48,501 nt of DNA, taken from positions 1-48,501 of the forward strand of contig JAJFHC010000303.1 of the NCBI GenBank assembly GCA_021775835.1. The letters are read 5' to 3'. Below, piece after piece: positions 17,751-26,582 of the stretch. Made by a program: the position numbers and the translations under genes. The notes below the pieces were generated by a model. It was given only the letters and a program-made list of their open reading frames with translations, had not been told where the DNA came from and did not search any database. Every line of letters starts with the position of its first letter. The first letter of the stretch is position 1. The stretch is from Hyphomicrobiales bacterium (lineage in GTDB: Bacteria; Pseudomonadota; Alphaproteobacteria; Rhizobiales; JAJFHC01).

Positions 17751-18965
17751 CTAAACCGCCATGCCCTGGGACAACACCATGGGCGGGCCATCATACCCTA
17801 GGTCTTTCTGCAGGAGACGAAGAGAAGAGTGGAACTCCTCAAGATTGACAGAACTCGTCAATACCGAGCGCGCCGGCTCCTCAGGCGAAAATTCGGTTCT
17901 GCCGTGGAGCACACGCTGATTGTCGAAAAGGAGCCCCTCGCCGGCTTTCAGGGGGAACGTCACGCGCAAGTCCGGGTCGTAGAGAATATGAAAAATCCGG
18001 CGTAGCGCCCGATAGGCCGGTTCGACCAGTTCGGGCGACATATCCAGCGGCGCAATCTGGCGTTCGTTGAGGCGGACCCCGGACACATCCCCGTCGTGAT
18101 CCAGTTTGATAACCGGAATCCGCGCTGCATACCACCGGGGTTTGCCGCCACTGTTCCGGGCGGCGTCATATCTTTGTGCCGTAATCGGAAGGCGAGCGAG
18201 AAGATCGACATCTTCGGGCCATGTTTCACGCAACCGCCGCACTGCTTCAAAGCCATCGACAAGAGTCGAGTCGCCGCCCTCGGAACTCGGTCTAAGGACC
18301 TGAAACACCGTGATTCCGATCGTCGACAGACGGTATGTTTCGTCAACGTGGGGGTCCAAGGCGGACGTTATGTCGCCCACATTGTCGACCGATGCCTTCT
18401 TTGAAAGCGTGTAGGTCCCATAGTGCGTCTGGCGCTGCGGACCGACAGCTTCGATCAACCGCTGTGACTGCCCCGGTTCGGTGGGCACGTTGACGACCTT
18501 GCAGAACCCGTAGTCGCGAACGGCCTCCAACATCGTCAGCCGTTTTTGCGGATCTTCTTCAACCTCCGAGAAGTCTGCAAGCGGTGGATCTTCGACGATA
18601 CGTCCATCCCACAAAACCGGGCGATGCTTGCGGGTGGCACGTTCACGATCCGAATAACAGTGATCGCGCAGCCACCGGGCCGAGTAAACCGATCGATGAT
18701 CGTCCGGCGACCACGTCACCGTAATCTCGTTGTCCGAGCGTTCAATCGAACTCGGAGAAATGTCTTCCGGGATGTGGTGCAGCCGGATGCCCCGGACGGC
18801 GTTCATTGGCGTACCGCAGGAATTGCAGTGACACTGATGGCGTAGCCATGTCGGATGATACTGACTCCGATGGCCATCTCCCCACTCAACCGTCACCTCC
18901 CGCCCCTCAATCCCGGCGAGGCTGATCGCGTAACGCGGTTTCTTCGCACCTGCACGTGTGCTCAT
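17751..18965 (-). CDS. Gamma-butyrobetaine dioxygenase-like 2-oxoglutarate/Fe(II) oxygenase
   Basis: A protein of 404 residues from ATG 18965 with AGGAG nine bases upstream. The N-terminal DUF971-type Zn domain has the ligands C45, C47, C50 (CHCNSC) with a downstream His; the C-terminal TauD/TfdA domain has the Fe(II) triad H206, D208 (DPHVDE) and H354 (RVLHGRTEF). This two-domain layout and length are those of gamma-butyrobetaine hydroxylase, which makes carnitine. Substrate in this organism is unproven: trimethyllysine-like or other betaines are possible. It is the first gene of the minus-strand cluster with the malate-dehydrogenase-like enzyme. Confidence 0.9.
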   Translation of the reverse strand: MSTRAGAKKPRYAISLAGIEGREVTVEWGDGHRSQYHPTWLRHQCHCNSCGTPMNAVRGIRLHHIPEDISPSSIERSDNEITVTWSPDDHRSVYSARWLRDHCYSDRERATRKHRPVLWDGRIVEDPPLADFSEVEEDPQKRLTMLEAVRDYGFCKVVNVPTEPGQSQRLIEAVGPQRQTHYGTYTLSKKASVDNVGDITSALDPHVDETYRLSTIGITVFQVLRPSSEGGDSTLVDGFEAVRRLRETWPEDVDLLARLPITAQRYDAARNSGGKPRWYAARIPVIKLDHDGDVSGVRLNERQIAPLDMSPELVEPAYRALRRIFHILYDPDLRVTFPLKAGEGLLFDNQRVLHGRTEFSPEEPARSVLTSSVNLEEFHSSLRLLQKDLGYDGPPMVLSQGMAV

Positions 18966-19019
18966 GGTCCAAATCTCCTGTCGCGCCATTCGGTTCTGCA
19001 GAAAACTTTACAATCTAGC

Positions 19020-19058
19020 GTGTCAGAAAAAACTCAACATGAATTCGATATCTGACAC
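19020..19058. promoter_or_regulatory. Perfect 8-bp inverted repeat upstream of the dioxygenase operon
   Basis: GTGTCAGA at 19020-19027 is mirrored by TCTGACAC at 19051-19058, with 23 bases between. It is 55 to 93 bases upstream of the dioxygenase ATG in the 265-base divergent region shared with the ABM gene. The spacing suits a two-half-site operator for a dimeric or tetrameric regulator; no regulator gene is adjacent. Confidence 0.45.
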
Positions 19059-19230
19059 ATGAACTCCGCTCAATTGTAGTGAAAATCGTGGCTCCTGATC
19101 CAGAGGACCTACCCTGGTCCGGCGTTCGCACATTATCAGGGGCACAGGCTGTGTTTTTCCGGGACAACCGGCTGTCAGCGTGCATAATCCCCAACATCGC
19201 ATTCATGTCATACACAAGGAAACAGACCCC

Positions 19231-19593
19231 ATGGGCGGACATGTTTACTGGATTCTGGAGCTCTCCATCAGGGACGGCCAGATGGACGCTTTCAAATCCC
19301 TGATGGAGGAAATGGTGACCGCCACCAAGGCCGATGAGCCGGGAGCCCTGAATTACGAATGGTCGCTCGACGAGGAAGGCTCGTCCTGTCACATCTACGA
19401 ACGCTACGACAGTTCCGCGTCGACCATGGTGCATCTGGGCAATTTCGTCACCAAGTTCGCTGACCGGTTCATGGTCTGTGTCCAGCCGACAAAATTCACG
19501 ATCTATGGCTCACCGGATGAAGCGGTCAAAAAAGCTCTTGGACCCTTCGGCGGACGGTACATGGATGATTTTGGCGGCTTTCACAGACAATAG
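19231..19593 (+). CDS. ABM-domain (antibiotic biosynthesis monooxygenase) protein
   Basis: A 120-residue protein from ATG 19231 with AAGGA upstream; the frame runs further 5' without support. It is a single ferredoxin-like ABM domain: WILELSIRDGQMDAFKSLM, then EPGALNYEWSLDE and IYERYDS. Family members are small dimeric quinol monooxygenases, heme-degrading enzymes or binding proteins, and function cannot be told from sequence. It has its own promoter region, divergent from the dioxygenase operon. Confidence 0.85.
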   Translation: MGGHVYWILELSIRDGQMDAFKSLMEEMVTATKADEPGALNYEWSLDEEGSSCHIYERYDSSASTMVHLGNFVTKFADRFMVCVQPTKFTIYGSPDEAVKKALGPFGGRYMDDFGGFHRQ

Positions 19594-19750
19594 ACTTGCG
19601 GCCCTGGGTGCCAATTCGGCCTGTATCAGGCGTTCCTTAATAACGCCTCTTTAGTCTTTGACGGTCACATTGAGCCTCAACCACCCGCAATCATCGATGT
19701 CGAAGGCGTTGCGAGTGGCAAGCAGCAAACGGAACTGAGTCAGCTTGACA

Positions 19751-20965
19751 ATGCGCTATTGGAAAATGAACCGGCAAAACACACTGGCTGTGGTGTTGTC
19801 GACCGGGCTTCTTGTTACTGCTGCATTCGAAGCGCACGCTGACAAGCCGTCGACCCAAACCAATTGCACGGCGGCGTGGAAGTCCTACAAGTGGTCGAGA
19901 TCGAAGTTTGCGGCAGCTTCACGAAGATACTGGAACCTTATTTCTGACAAGCGGAAAAAACGAAGCGCCAAAATCCGAAAAAAACTGCGCATCGATGTGG
20001 ACGATTATGTTCTCAAGCATCCACCGGAATATGCCGGCCGGTCGAGGCCTAAGTGTCCTGATCCAAAGGCCAAACCATCAAACGGGCAGAAAAAGATAAA
20101 ACGAAAACCGATCCCCGTTGAGGCCGACTTCCTGCGTGCCGCAAAGAGGCTTTATGGCTTCGAACCGCAGCGGGTCAGCGAGCGCACTTTTCTGCGGCGG
20201 TATGCCAGAGAGGCGTTGAAAGCCGGCTTCACGTCCCAGCAAGTCGTCGGGATCTATGCTCTCGAGACCGGCGGGCTTGGCCCCTACAACCGTCAATCGG
20301 GCATATTCAACATCACCAACGAATGCAAGCGCATCCCGCCCAAAGGCAGAGCGGCCTCGACGGCCATCGGATATGCGCAACTCATCGCGCCAAACTCCGC
20401 AGTGGTCGCTGACCAAAAAGGCGAGGTTTTTGCTAGGCAGTTGGAAAAACGCGCTGCCCGTTTGGGAGGCAAAAAGGCTGTTCGCCTGCGGGCAAAGGCT
20501 AAAATTCTGCGCCGGATGATGCGCGACATTCGTGCCGCCATCGACAAGAGCACGAACAAGATCCTCTGGTCTCAGTATGTGGCGTATTCAAAAACGCAAA
20601 AAGGATCGGCTGTGCACGCGCTCAATCTTGACGGCGATATCGGCCCGATGCTGCAGGTCCAGAAGCTCCTCAAGATCAAGAGTGTCGCCGAACGCAAGGG
20701 ACATGAGAATGCCAGTGCGGCGAAACTCGAACTCATGAACCTCATCGGCTACGGCCGTGGGCTGGAAATGCTGCGGCGACCTGCTCGCAATGTGCCGACA
20801 GCAAATTTCATGTCCCCCGGTGGTTATCAGCGCAACCCGGTCGTAAAAAACAAGACATCATCCTCTCTCCTGCAGAGCCTCGACACCATTATCCAGCGCA
20901 ATCTCAAGAGATGCGGTTCAGTTACTTTCCTGCGTGTTTTTGCGGATGTAAAAGCGGGAAGGTAA
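19751..20965 (+). CDS. Secreted lysozyme/transglycosylase-like protein of uncharacterised family
   Basis: A protein of about 404 residues. ATG 19751 (MRYWKMNRQN) or 19766 could be the start; both give a signal peptide ending near AFEAHA (about residue 30). The first 120 residues are strongly basic. The core (about 125-330) contains GIYALETGGLGPYN, with E172 in the position of a lysozyme-fold catalytic Glu, followed by STAIGYAQLIAP, which resembles the GxxQ motif of lytic transglycosylases. This suggests peptidoglycan cleavage in the periplasm, but similarity is at motif level only. Single gene, converging on the DMT permease. Confidence 0.72.
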   Translation: MRYWKMNRQNTLAVVLSTGLLVTAAFEAHADKPSTQTNCTAAWKSYKWSRSKFAAASRRYWNLISDKRKKRSAKIRKKLRIDVDDYVLKHPPEYAGRSRPKCPDPKAKPSNGQKKIKRKPIPVEADFLRAAKRLYGFEPQRVSERTFLRRYAREALKAGFTSQQVVGIYALETGGLGPYNRQSGIFNITNECKRIPPKGRAASTAIGYAQLIAPNSAVVADQKGEVFARQLEKRAARLGGKKAVRLRAKAKILRRMMRDIRAAIDKSTNKILWSQYVAYSKTQKGSAVHALNLDGDIGPMLQVQKLLKIKSVAERKGHENASAAKLELMNLIGYGRGLEMLRRPARNVPTANFMSPGGYQRNPVVKNKTSSSLLQSLDTIIQRNLKRCGSVTFLRVFADVKAGR

Positions 20966-21022
20966 CGGCGGGGTTTTGTCGTGTGGAGAACGGGGGCCTT
21001 TCGAAGAACAGGCCGGAACCGC

Positions 21023-21898
21023 CTATGCCCGGGCTTGCCTGAAATCAACCGACGCATGGGCAAAGACCGCCGCGAGCACAATGGCGCCTCCCACAAGACT
21101 GGCGAGCGGCGGCAGTTCTGCCAGGATGATCCAGGCAAAAACTGGCGCCAGAGGTGTTTCGGCCGATCCAAGCAGCCCTGATTCCGCCGCTGGAATAAGC
21201 TTTGCACCTTCTGTCAACAGTACAAGGGCGACCGCGAACGCCACGCCGAAGGCAACCAGGAGAAGTGCATCGTGGGCGGTGACCGCCAGGGGGTCGACAA
21301 CAAACCAGCCGAGGACAAACAACTGAAGCGCGGAAGCCGCGCCGGCAAGCACTGCGGGTGTGTTGCGGAATGTGCGTATCATCACCATGTACAGCGCCAT
21401 GCCCAGTGTCATCAGAAGGGCCAGGCCATCGCCGAACAAATTGGCCGAACCGACACCGCCCGACACCATCACCGCCACACCGACCAGCGAAGCCACAGCG
21501 GCGACAAGCGTCACCGGCCGTATGGCCTGGCCGCGCATGCCCCACTCCATCGCAGCGGCGATAAACGGGACGGTCGCGTAAATCACGGTGACATTGGCCA
21601 CATAGGTATTCTTGAACGCGGATATGAAGGCCAGGCTCGACAAACTTCCGACCGTTGCCAGAAGCCATCCCCGCCAGCCCAAGCCTGATAATGCACCCAG
21701 GGACCAGCTTCCGTGACGCCACTGGATGTAGACCGTCATGACGATGGCCCCGAACAGGCCACGCCAGCAGGCGATCGTCCAGGCATCGCTTTCGATCAGT
21801 TTGGTAAAAACACCGGCCAGAGAGAAGACAACGGCAGAAGCGATCACCAACGCTGTTCCGAGCAACTTCGCGTGCCGTTCCTGGGGTTGGGTTGTCAT
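21023..21898 (-). CDS. EamA/DMT-superfamily permease
   Basis: A protein of 291 residues from ATG 21898 (MTTQPQERH); a longer frame is open upstream but hydrophilic. Ten predicted membrane helices with the second EamA half ending in ESGLLGSAETPLAPVFAW, a pattern typical of RhaT/YdcZ-type drug/metabolite transporters. Divergent from the peptide-binding protein gene. Substrate unknown. It shares the fold but little sequence with the DMT permease at 8499-9446. Confidence 0.9.
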   Translation of the reverse strand: MTTQPQERHAKLLGTALVIASAVVFSLAGVFTKLIESDAWTIACWRGLFGAIVMTVYIQWRHGSWSLGALSGLGWRGWLLATVGSLSSLAFISAFKNTYVANVTVIYATVPFIAAAMEWGMRGQAIRPVTLVAAVASLVGVAVMVSGGVGSANLFGDGLALLMTLGMALYMVMIRTFRNTPAVLAGAASALQLFVLGWFVVDPLAVTAHDALLLVAFGVAFAVALVLLTEGAKLIPAAESGLLGSAETPLAPVFAWIILAELPPLASLVGGAIVLAAVFAHASVDFRQARA

Positions 21899-22097
21899 TG
21901 ACTGCCAAAGTTGTTGGGTGCCGTAACAGCCACAGTAAGGGAGCAGGAAACCAGATTCTGTCAGCAGTGTGTCACCGGCCGCTAACAAGCAATCTCGATT
22001 GGCGGTCAAGGTCGTGCAGCTCACCTCCAACATGGCAGAAATGCTCTAGAGACCGCAGCGCAACTGCGTCAGCACAGTTCTCCCGAAAAAGTTCTTG

Positions 22098-22126
22098 TTG
22101 TACGCTTGTTCAACAATGGATAAGAT
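22098..22126 (+). promoter_or_regulatory. Candidate sigma-70 promoter for the ABC binding protein
   Basis: TTGTAC (22098-22103) and TAAGAT (22121-22126) are separated by 17 bases, about 60 bases before the ATG at 22186. A TTGTTG/CAACAA inverted repeat (22095-22100 and 22111-22116) overlaps the -35 box and could be an operator. Predicted by eye only. Confidence 0.4.
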
Positions 22127-22185
22127 GAATTATGGAATTTGGCCAATAAGTTCCATCAACATACGCAAAATTGGGAGAGGTTCGA

Positions 22186-23796
22186 ATGCCGAATAGTTCT
22201 GATAATTATCTGTTTGAGCAACTTGTTTCCGATGCACAGCAGGGCCGGATCAGCCGCCGCAGGTTTATGGAATATGTTCTTGCGACCGGCGTCACCGTGC
22301 CCGTAGCGACAAGCCTGTGGTCCGATCATGTTGCCGCCGCCGCGCCAAAGAAGGGTGGCACATTCAGAGTTGGTCTGCATGACGGCAACACGTCCGACAG
22401 CCTGGATCCGGCGACGACGGAAAGTGTTTACATGATCCAGATGAACCATGCGATCCGCAGTTACCTGACAGAAATCACGGAGAAGAACACTCTCGGACCC
22501 GATGCCGCGACGTCGTGGGAAGCCTCCGACGATGCATCTGAATGGACGTTCAAACTTGCCAAGGGCATCGAATTTCATAACGGCAAATCATTCACCGCAA
22601 AGGATGCCGTCGCTTCGCTCAACTATCACCGTGGCGACGACTCAAAATCCGCGGCCAAGTCGCTCCTGGCAGACGTCAAGGATATCAAAGCGGACGGCGA
22701 CGACACGGTCATCATCAAGATGGCCGGCGGCAACGCAGACCTGCCTTACCTGTTGTCCGACTATCACCTCGTCATGATGCCTTCTGACGGCGAAGGCAAA
22801 GTCGACATCTCCGGGGTTGGGACCGGCCCCTACAAGATCGACAAACACGACGCCGGTGTCTCGTCGACGATGTCGCGCCATGCAAACTATCACCGTTCCG
22901 GCCTGGCGCATTTCGACGGGCTTAAATTTCTGGTTCTGAACGACATCAACGCCCGTCAGACCGCCCTGACGACCGGTGAAGTCGACGCGGTCAGTGAAAT
23001 TGACGTCAAGACGGCACATCTGCTCGGCCGCCATCCCCAGATTGAACTGGACGAAGTTGCCAGCGGATATCACATCACAATTCCGATGTTCACCGATGTG
23101 GCGCCGTTCGACAATCTCGACGTCCGGCTGGCGTTGAAATACGCGATTGACCGCCAGGAACTCGTCGACAAGGTCCTGCTCAAGCACGGCAGCCTTGGCA
23201 ACGATCATCCGATAGCACCGTCCCTGCCGTTCTGGGCCGACCTGCCACAGCGCGAGCATGACATCGACAAAGCAAAGTTCCACCTCAAGAAAGCCGGTGC
23301 CGAAGGGCTCAAGGTATCTCTGTCGACATCCGAGGCGGCGTTCGGCGGTGCCACGGACATGGCGCTTCTTTTCCAGGCAAGTGCGGCAAAAGCCGGCATC
23401 ACCATCGACGTCAAGCGCGAACCAAGCGACGGCTACTGGTCGAATGTGTGGTTGAAGAAACCCTTCACTGTGGTCGCCTGGGGCGCACGACCAACACCAG
23501 ACGTGATGTTCTCGCTGGCCTACAAGGACGATGCCGACTGGAACGAAAGCCACTGGAAAGATCCGACCTTCAACAAGATCCTGCGTGAAGCAAAATCGGA
23601 ACTGAACCTCGAACGACGTGCAGAGATGTACAAGCAAATGCAGTTGCTGTGCCGTGACGAAGGGGGGACGATCGTGCCCATGTTCCGCAATTACGTCTAT
23701 GGACGACGCAAGAACGTGCGCCACGGCCCTGACCTGGCCGGCAACTGGGCACTCGATGGTGCCCGCGCTTATCAACGCTGGTGGTTTGACTCCTGA
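22186..23796 (+). CDS. ABC transporter substrate-binding protein, family 5 (peptide/opine/nickel type), Tat-exported
   Basis: A protein of 536 residues from ATG 22186, after GGGAGAGG. Signal: SRRRFMEYVLATGV, a Tat motif, cleaved near HVAAAAPK. The mature part is an SBP_bac_5 domain: ATSWEASDDASEWTFKLAKG, FHNGKSFTAKDAVASLNYH and TGPYKIDKH are hallmark segments. It should capture an oligopeptide, opine or similar solute in the periplasm. No permease or ATPase gene is adjacent, so it is an orphan binding protein here. It converges on a ureohydrolase gene. Confidence 0.94.
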   Translation: MPNSSDNYLFEQLVSDAQQGRISRRRFMEYVLATGVTVPVATSLWSDHVAAAAPKKGGTFRVGLHDGNTSDSLDPATTESVYMIQMNHAIRSYLTEITEKNTLGPDAATSWEASDDASEWTFKLAKGIEFHNGKSFTAKDAVASLNYHRGDDSKSAAKSLLADVKDIKADGDDTVIIKMAGGNADLPYLLSDYHLVMMPSDGEGKVDISGVGTGPYKIDKHDAGVSSTMSRHANYHRSGLAHFDGLKFLVLNDINARQTALTTGEVDAVSEIDVKTAHLLGRHPQIELDEVASGYHITIPMFTDVAPFDNLDVRLALKYAIDRQELVDKVLLKHGSLGNDHPIAPSLPFWADLPQREHDIDKAKFHLKKAGAEGLKVSLSTSEAAFGGATDMALLFQASAAKAGITIDVKREPSDGYWSNVWLKKPFTVVAWGARPTPDVMFSLAYKDDADWNESHWKDPTFNKILREAKSELNLERRAEMYKQMQLLCRDEGGTIVPMFRNYVYGRRKNVRHGPDLAGNWALDGARAYQRWWFDS

Positions 23797-23882
23797 CTAT
23801 CGAAGCGGTCGCTCTTGCCAATTTCGGCAGGAACGGCCGCCCCTCACCCGCGAAATGAATTTGGCGTCAAAAGAGCGAAACA

Positions 23883-24833
23883 CTAACCACCGGCCCGAAC
23901 AGCGAGGCCCATCACGTTGGCAACAATGCGGGCAGCGGTCAGTGCGCCGATCTGGTCGACATCCATGTCGGGCACATATTCGACGATGTCGAAGGCGGAC
24001 ATGTTTCCCTTGTCCGCAACGCCGTGAATCAGATCAAGCGTCTGCCAGTAGGTCAGGCCGCCCGGGGCACGGCCGATGACGCCCGGGATCACCGATGGGT
24101 CGAGGCCATCGCAGTCCAGGGCAATGATCACGTTCGCGCCCTGCGGGATCAGGTCTAGCACCGGATCGACACCTGATTTGTGAACGTCCCTTGCGGATAT
24201 GAACTTGACGCCCCATGCCTCTGCATCCCGCACATCTTCCGGACGGGCAGAGCCCAGGCCGCGTTGCCCGACCTGAATGATGTTTTCGATATGCGGCATT
24301 TCCGATGCCCGGCGCATGGTCGACGACAGTCCCCAATGTTCACCACCCACCTCCTCGCGCCAGTCGATATGAGCATCAATCTGCAGGATCGTGAACCGGC
24401 CGCGCCCCTCGAATGCCTGGATCATGGGAATCGGGATTGAATCGTCGCCACCCAGAACGATGGGTACGGCTCCCTTGTCCACAATCTTTGCGACGCTCGA
24501 GCGTATAAGGTCCCGATTGGCCTCCGGATCGTTTTCGTCAAAGCCCAGATTGCCGCAATCCACGGCTCCGGCCGCGCCATCGGGCAGTAACGCGCCACCA
24601 AGATCGAAATCAAAATGTCCCACATTGGGCGCATAGTGGCCGATTGAGGCCCTGATGGCGTCCGGTGCCTCTGAACAGTAGGGTCCGACGGATGCATATG
24701 GTGTCGCGCACGGCACGCCCAGAATTGCGGCCTTTGCGTCAAGATCACCGAGATCCGGGCAGGACGGAATACCCAGAAACGTCTCCACACCCTGCGCCCC
24801 AAACATCATGCCAATGTTTCGTTTTTCCGACAT
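23883..24833 (-). CDS. Ureohydrolase (agmatinase/arginase) family enzyme
   Basis: A 316-residue protein of the arginase fold. The Mn-binding motifs are recognisable: GGDDS (128-132), DAHID (D153, H155, D157) and DCD (D240, D242). The first motif is normally GGDHS; here the His ligand is Asp131. The family hydrolyses guanidino compounds (agmatine, guanidinobutyrate, guanidinopropionate and others) to urea and an amine. The specific substrate is uncertain and the changed ligand argues against a simple agmatinase label. It is divergent from the universal stress protein. Confidence 0.9.
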   Translation of the reverse strand: MSEKRNIGMMFGAQGVETFLGIPSCPDLGDLDAKAAILGVPCATPYASVGPYCSEAPDAIRASIGHYAPNVGHFDFDLGGALLPDGAAGAVDCGNLGFDENDPEANRDLIRSSVAKIVDKGAVPIVLGGDDSIPIPMIQAFEGRGRFTILQIDAHIDWREEVGGEHWGLSSTMRRASEMPHIENIIQVGQRGLGSARPEDVRDAEAWGVKFISARDVHKSGVDPVLDLIPQGANVIIALDCDGLDPSVIPGVIGRAPGGLTYWQTLDLIHGVADKGNMSAFDIVEYVPDMDVDQIGALTAARIVANVMGLAVRAGG

Positions 24834-24948
24834 GTCGTCCCCTCAAATGATTTGTGTGCGCTCAGTCTATTGGTATTGAGAAATCAAACGCAACCGAATG
24901 ACACGAAACAATTCCCTTCACCGCAAAAAAGAAGCACTATCAACCCCA

Positions 24949-24969
24949 AGACAGCGGCCCGAGCTGTCT
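24949..24969 (+). other. Hairpin in the leader of the universal stress protein gene
   Basis: AGACAGC and GCTGTCT form a perfect 7-base-pair stem around a 7-base loop, ending 23 bases before the ATG at 24993. There is no U-run, so it is not a standard terminator. It could affect mRNA stability or translation, or be a protein-binding dyad. Confidence 0.4.
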
Positions 24970-24992
24970 ATCCGAGGGAAAGGTTGCAAGAT

Positions 24993-25436
24993 ATGATCTC
25001 AAATATCCTGATCGCCGTGGACGGCTCCAAACATTCGATGAAAGGCATCGACGTCGGATCGCAGATTGCCGCCGGTGTCAATGCGAAGCTTGTTCTGCTG
25101 CATGTGATCAAGGAAGAAAAGATTCCTGAAGCCATGCGCGAGTTTGCCAAGGCGGAGCATCTCGAACTGATGGATATTGATATCCGCAAGCGGGGCGCGC
25201 AGCATATGCTGGCCAAGGCCGTCGATAAGGTGCGGGCCAATGGTGTCAACGATGTGGATATCGAAGTCGAAGAGGGCCCAATCGCCCGCATGATCGTCCG
25301 TCGCGCCGAGCAGAATGGCGCGGACCTGATCGTAGTCGGTTCTCGCGGCATGGGCGACATTGAGGGCCTGTTGCGCGGCGGTGTCTCCCATCGGGTCGAG
25401 ACGCTCGCCAAGTGCCCTGTACTGGTGGTCAAATAA
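24993..25436 (+). CDS. Universal stress protein (UspA family)
   Basis: A 147-residue single-domain Usp from ATG 24993, with AAAGG upstream. It begins ILIAVDGS (5-12), and the phosphate-binding segment GSRGMGDIEGLLRGGVS (116-132) fits the ATP-binding G-2X-G-9X-G pattern, with Gly in place of the final Ser/Thr. Usp proteins bind nucleotides and are made under starvation or stress. The upstream open frame to 24852 lacks coding features. Single gene. Confidence 0.94.
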   Translation: MISNILIAVDGSKHSMKGIDVGSQIAAGVNAKLVLLHVIKEEKIPEAMREFAKAEHLELMDIDIRKRGAQHMLAKAVDKVRANGVNDVDIEVEEGPIARMIVRRAEQNGADLIVVGSRGMGDIEGLLRGGVSHRVETLAKCPVLVVK

Positions 25437-25555
25437 TCTCTTCCGGCACGTGGGAAGGCCCTTCAAAGGGTTCGGCTTCACGTTGACGCAACGCCGGCAT
25501 TGCCTCACGATGGGCCCATGCGATTCAAAGACATAACCCCATTGGCAGGGACCTG

Positions 25556-26578
25556 ATGGACGCTACCCAGGTCAAGGCCCTGACCAAAGAGCTCGGTGCC
25601 GATCTCGTCGGTATTGCGTCGGCAGCGACACTCAATGCGTTTCCGCCGGACCCTCGCTGGCCGCAGACACCGGATCGGGTTTCGCCGCATTGCAAGAGCG
25701 TCATCGTCATTGTCAGCCGGATTCCCGTGGCAGCCTTCCGGGCCAAATCGAACATTCCCGTGCAGTATCTTGACATGCTTGTGCTCAGGCGCATGGACCG
25801 GATCGCCCATAAGCTTGCAGAGCATCTGGAACGGGAAGGACATCCAAGCTTTGTGACAGCGGCGCAGGAAACCGACTGGAACATGAAGAAGGCGAGTTAC
25901 GGCCGGCTGTCGACCCGTCATATGGGAATCGAAGCGGGCCTCGGCACTTTCGGACTTGAGGTCAATATCCTGACGCCCGAGTTCGGGCCGCGTCTCTACC
26001 TGACCGGTGTTCTGACCGAGCTTGAACTTGAACCGGACGCACCGATGACCGAGCAGGTCTGTATCGGGGAATCCTGTTCGCGTTGTCTCTATGCCTGCCC
26101 CACCGATGCCGTTCTCCACTTCGGCATAGACAAGCGCAACTGCGCGGTCGAGGCCCAGGAATTCGGCTACATGACGGCGACCCAATTCTTCGACGGTTAC
26201 ATCGACGCTTCACCGGAAAAGAAGAAGGCGATGCTCAAGGCACGCGATGTTTTCGGCTTCTGGCAGGGCCTCCTGCGCGTGGTCGGCTCATTCGGCGACT
26301 GTCCCCGCTGTCTTGCCGTCTGTCCGGTCGGCAACGATTACCACGCTCATCTGGCCGACGTTCAGAAGAAAATCCCGGAAAAAACACCGGAGAAAGTGGC
26401 CAAGGCGAAAGCCTTCAAGCAGGCCCGGGCCGATGGCGATCCGGTCACCGGTCTCGACGACTGGAATATCCGGTGGGTCGGCACGGAGGGCTACCAGGGT
26501 ATCGTCGCCCGGCAGTTACAGGACTTCAAGAAAGCGCAGGCCGAACGCACCAGATCGGACGAAGGCAAGGAAGACTAG
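25556..26578 (+). CDS. QueG/reductive-dehalogenase-like double [4Fe-4S] protein, copy 1
   Basis: A 340-residue protein. The N-terminal half (KELGADLVGIASAATL; RHMGIEAGLGTFGLEVNILTPEFGP, here RHMGIEAGLGTFG then LEVNILTPEFGP) is the domain found in epoxyqueuosine reductase and reductive dehalogenases, where it binds cobalamin. The C-terminal half has two ferredoxin clusters: C174, C177, C181 with C169 nearby, and C249, C252, C256 with C196. The QueG HEAT-like tail is missing. It is probably a cytoplasmic redox enzyme or electron-transfer protein; cobalamin binding is not demonstrable here. It is followed four bases later by a homologue and then a PaaK-type ligase, unlike housekeeping queG. Confidence 0.85.
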   Translation: MDATQVKALTKELGADLVGIASAATLNAFPPDPRWPQTPDRVSPHCKSVIVIVSRIPVAAFRAKSNIPVQYLDMLVLRRMDRIAHKLAEHLEREGHPSFVTAAQETDWNMKKASYGRLSTRHMGIEAGLGTFGLEVNILTPEFGPRLYLTGVLTELELEPDAPMTEQVCIGESCSRCLYACPTDAVLHFGIDKRNCAVEAQEFGYMTATQFFDGYIDASPEKKKAMLKARDVFGFWQGLLRVVGSFGDCPRCLAVCPVGNDYHAHLADVQKKIPEKTPEKVAKAKAFKQARADGDPVTGLDDWNIRWVGTEGYQGIVARQLQDFKKAQAERTRSDEGKED

Positions 26579-26582
26579 AGTT

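Noticed and set aside
22642..23775. Minus-strand open frame of 377 codons
   Set aside because: It is the codon-aligned antisense of the ABC binding protein and has no family features.
25440..25480. Possible terminator after the universal stress protein
   Set aside because: Only a short CCCTT/AAGGG pairing without a U-run; too weak to call.
26247..26582. Upstream extension of the second Fe-S protein
   Set aside because: It lies inside the first Fe-S gene in another frame; ATG 26583 with AAGGA is the natural start.
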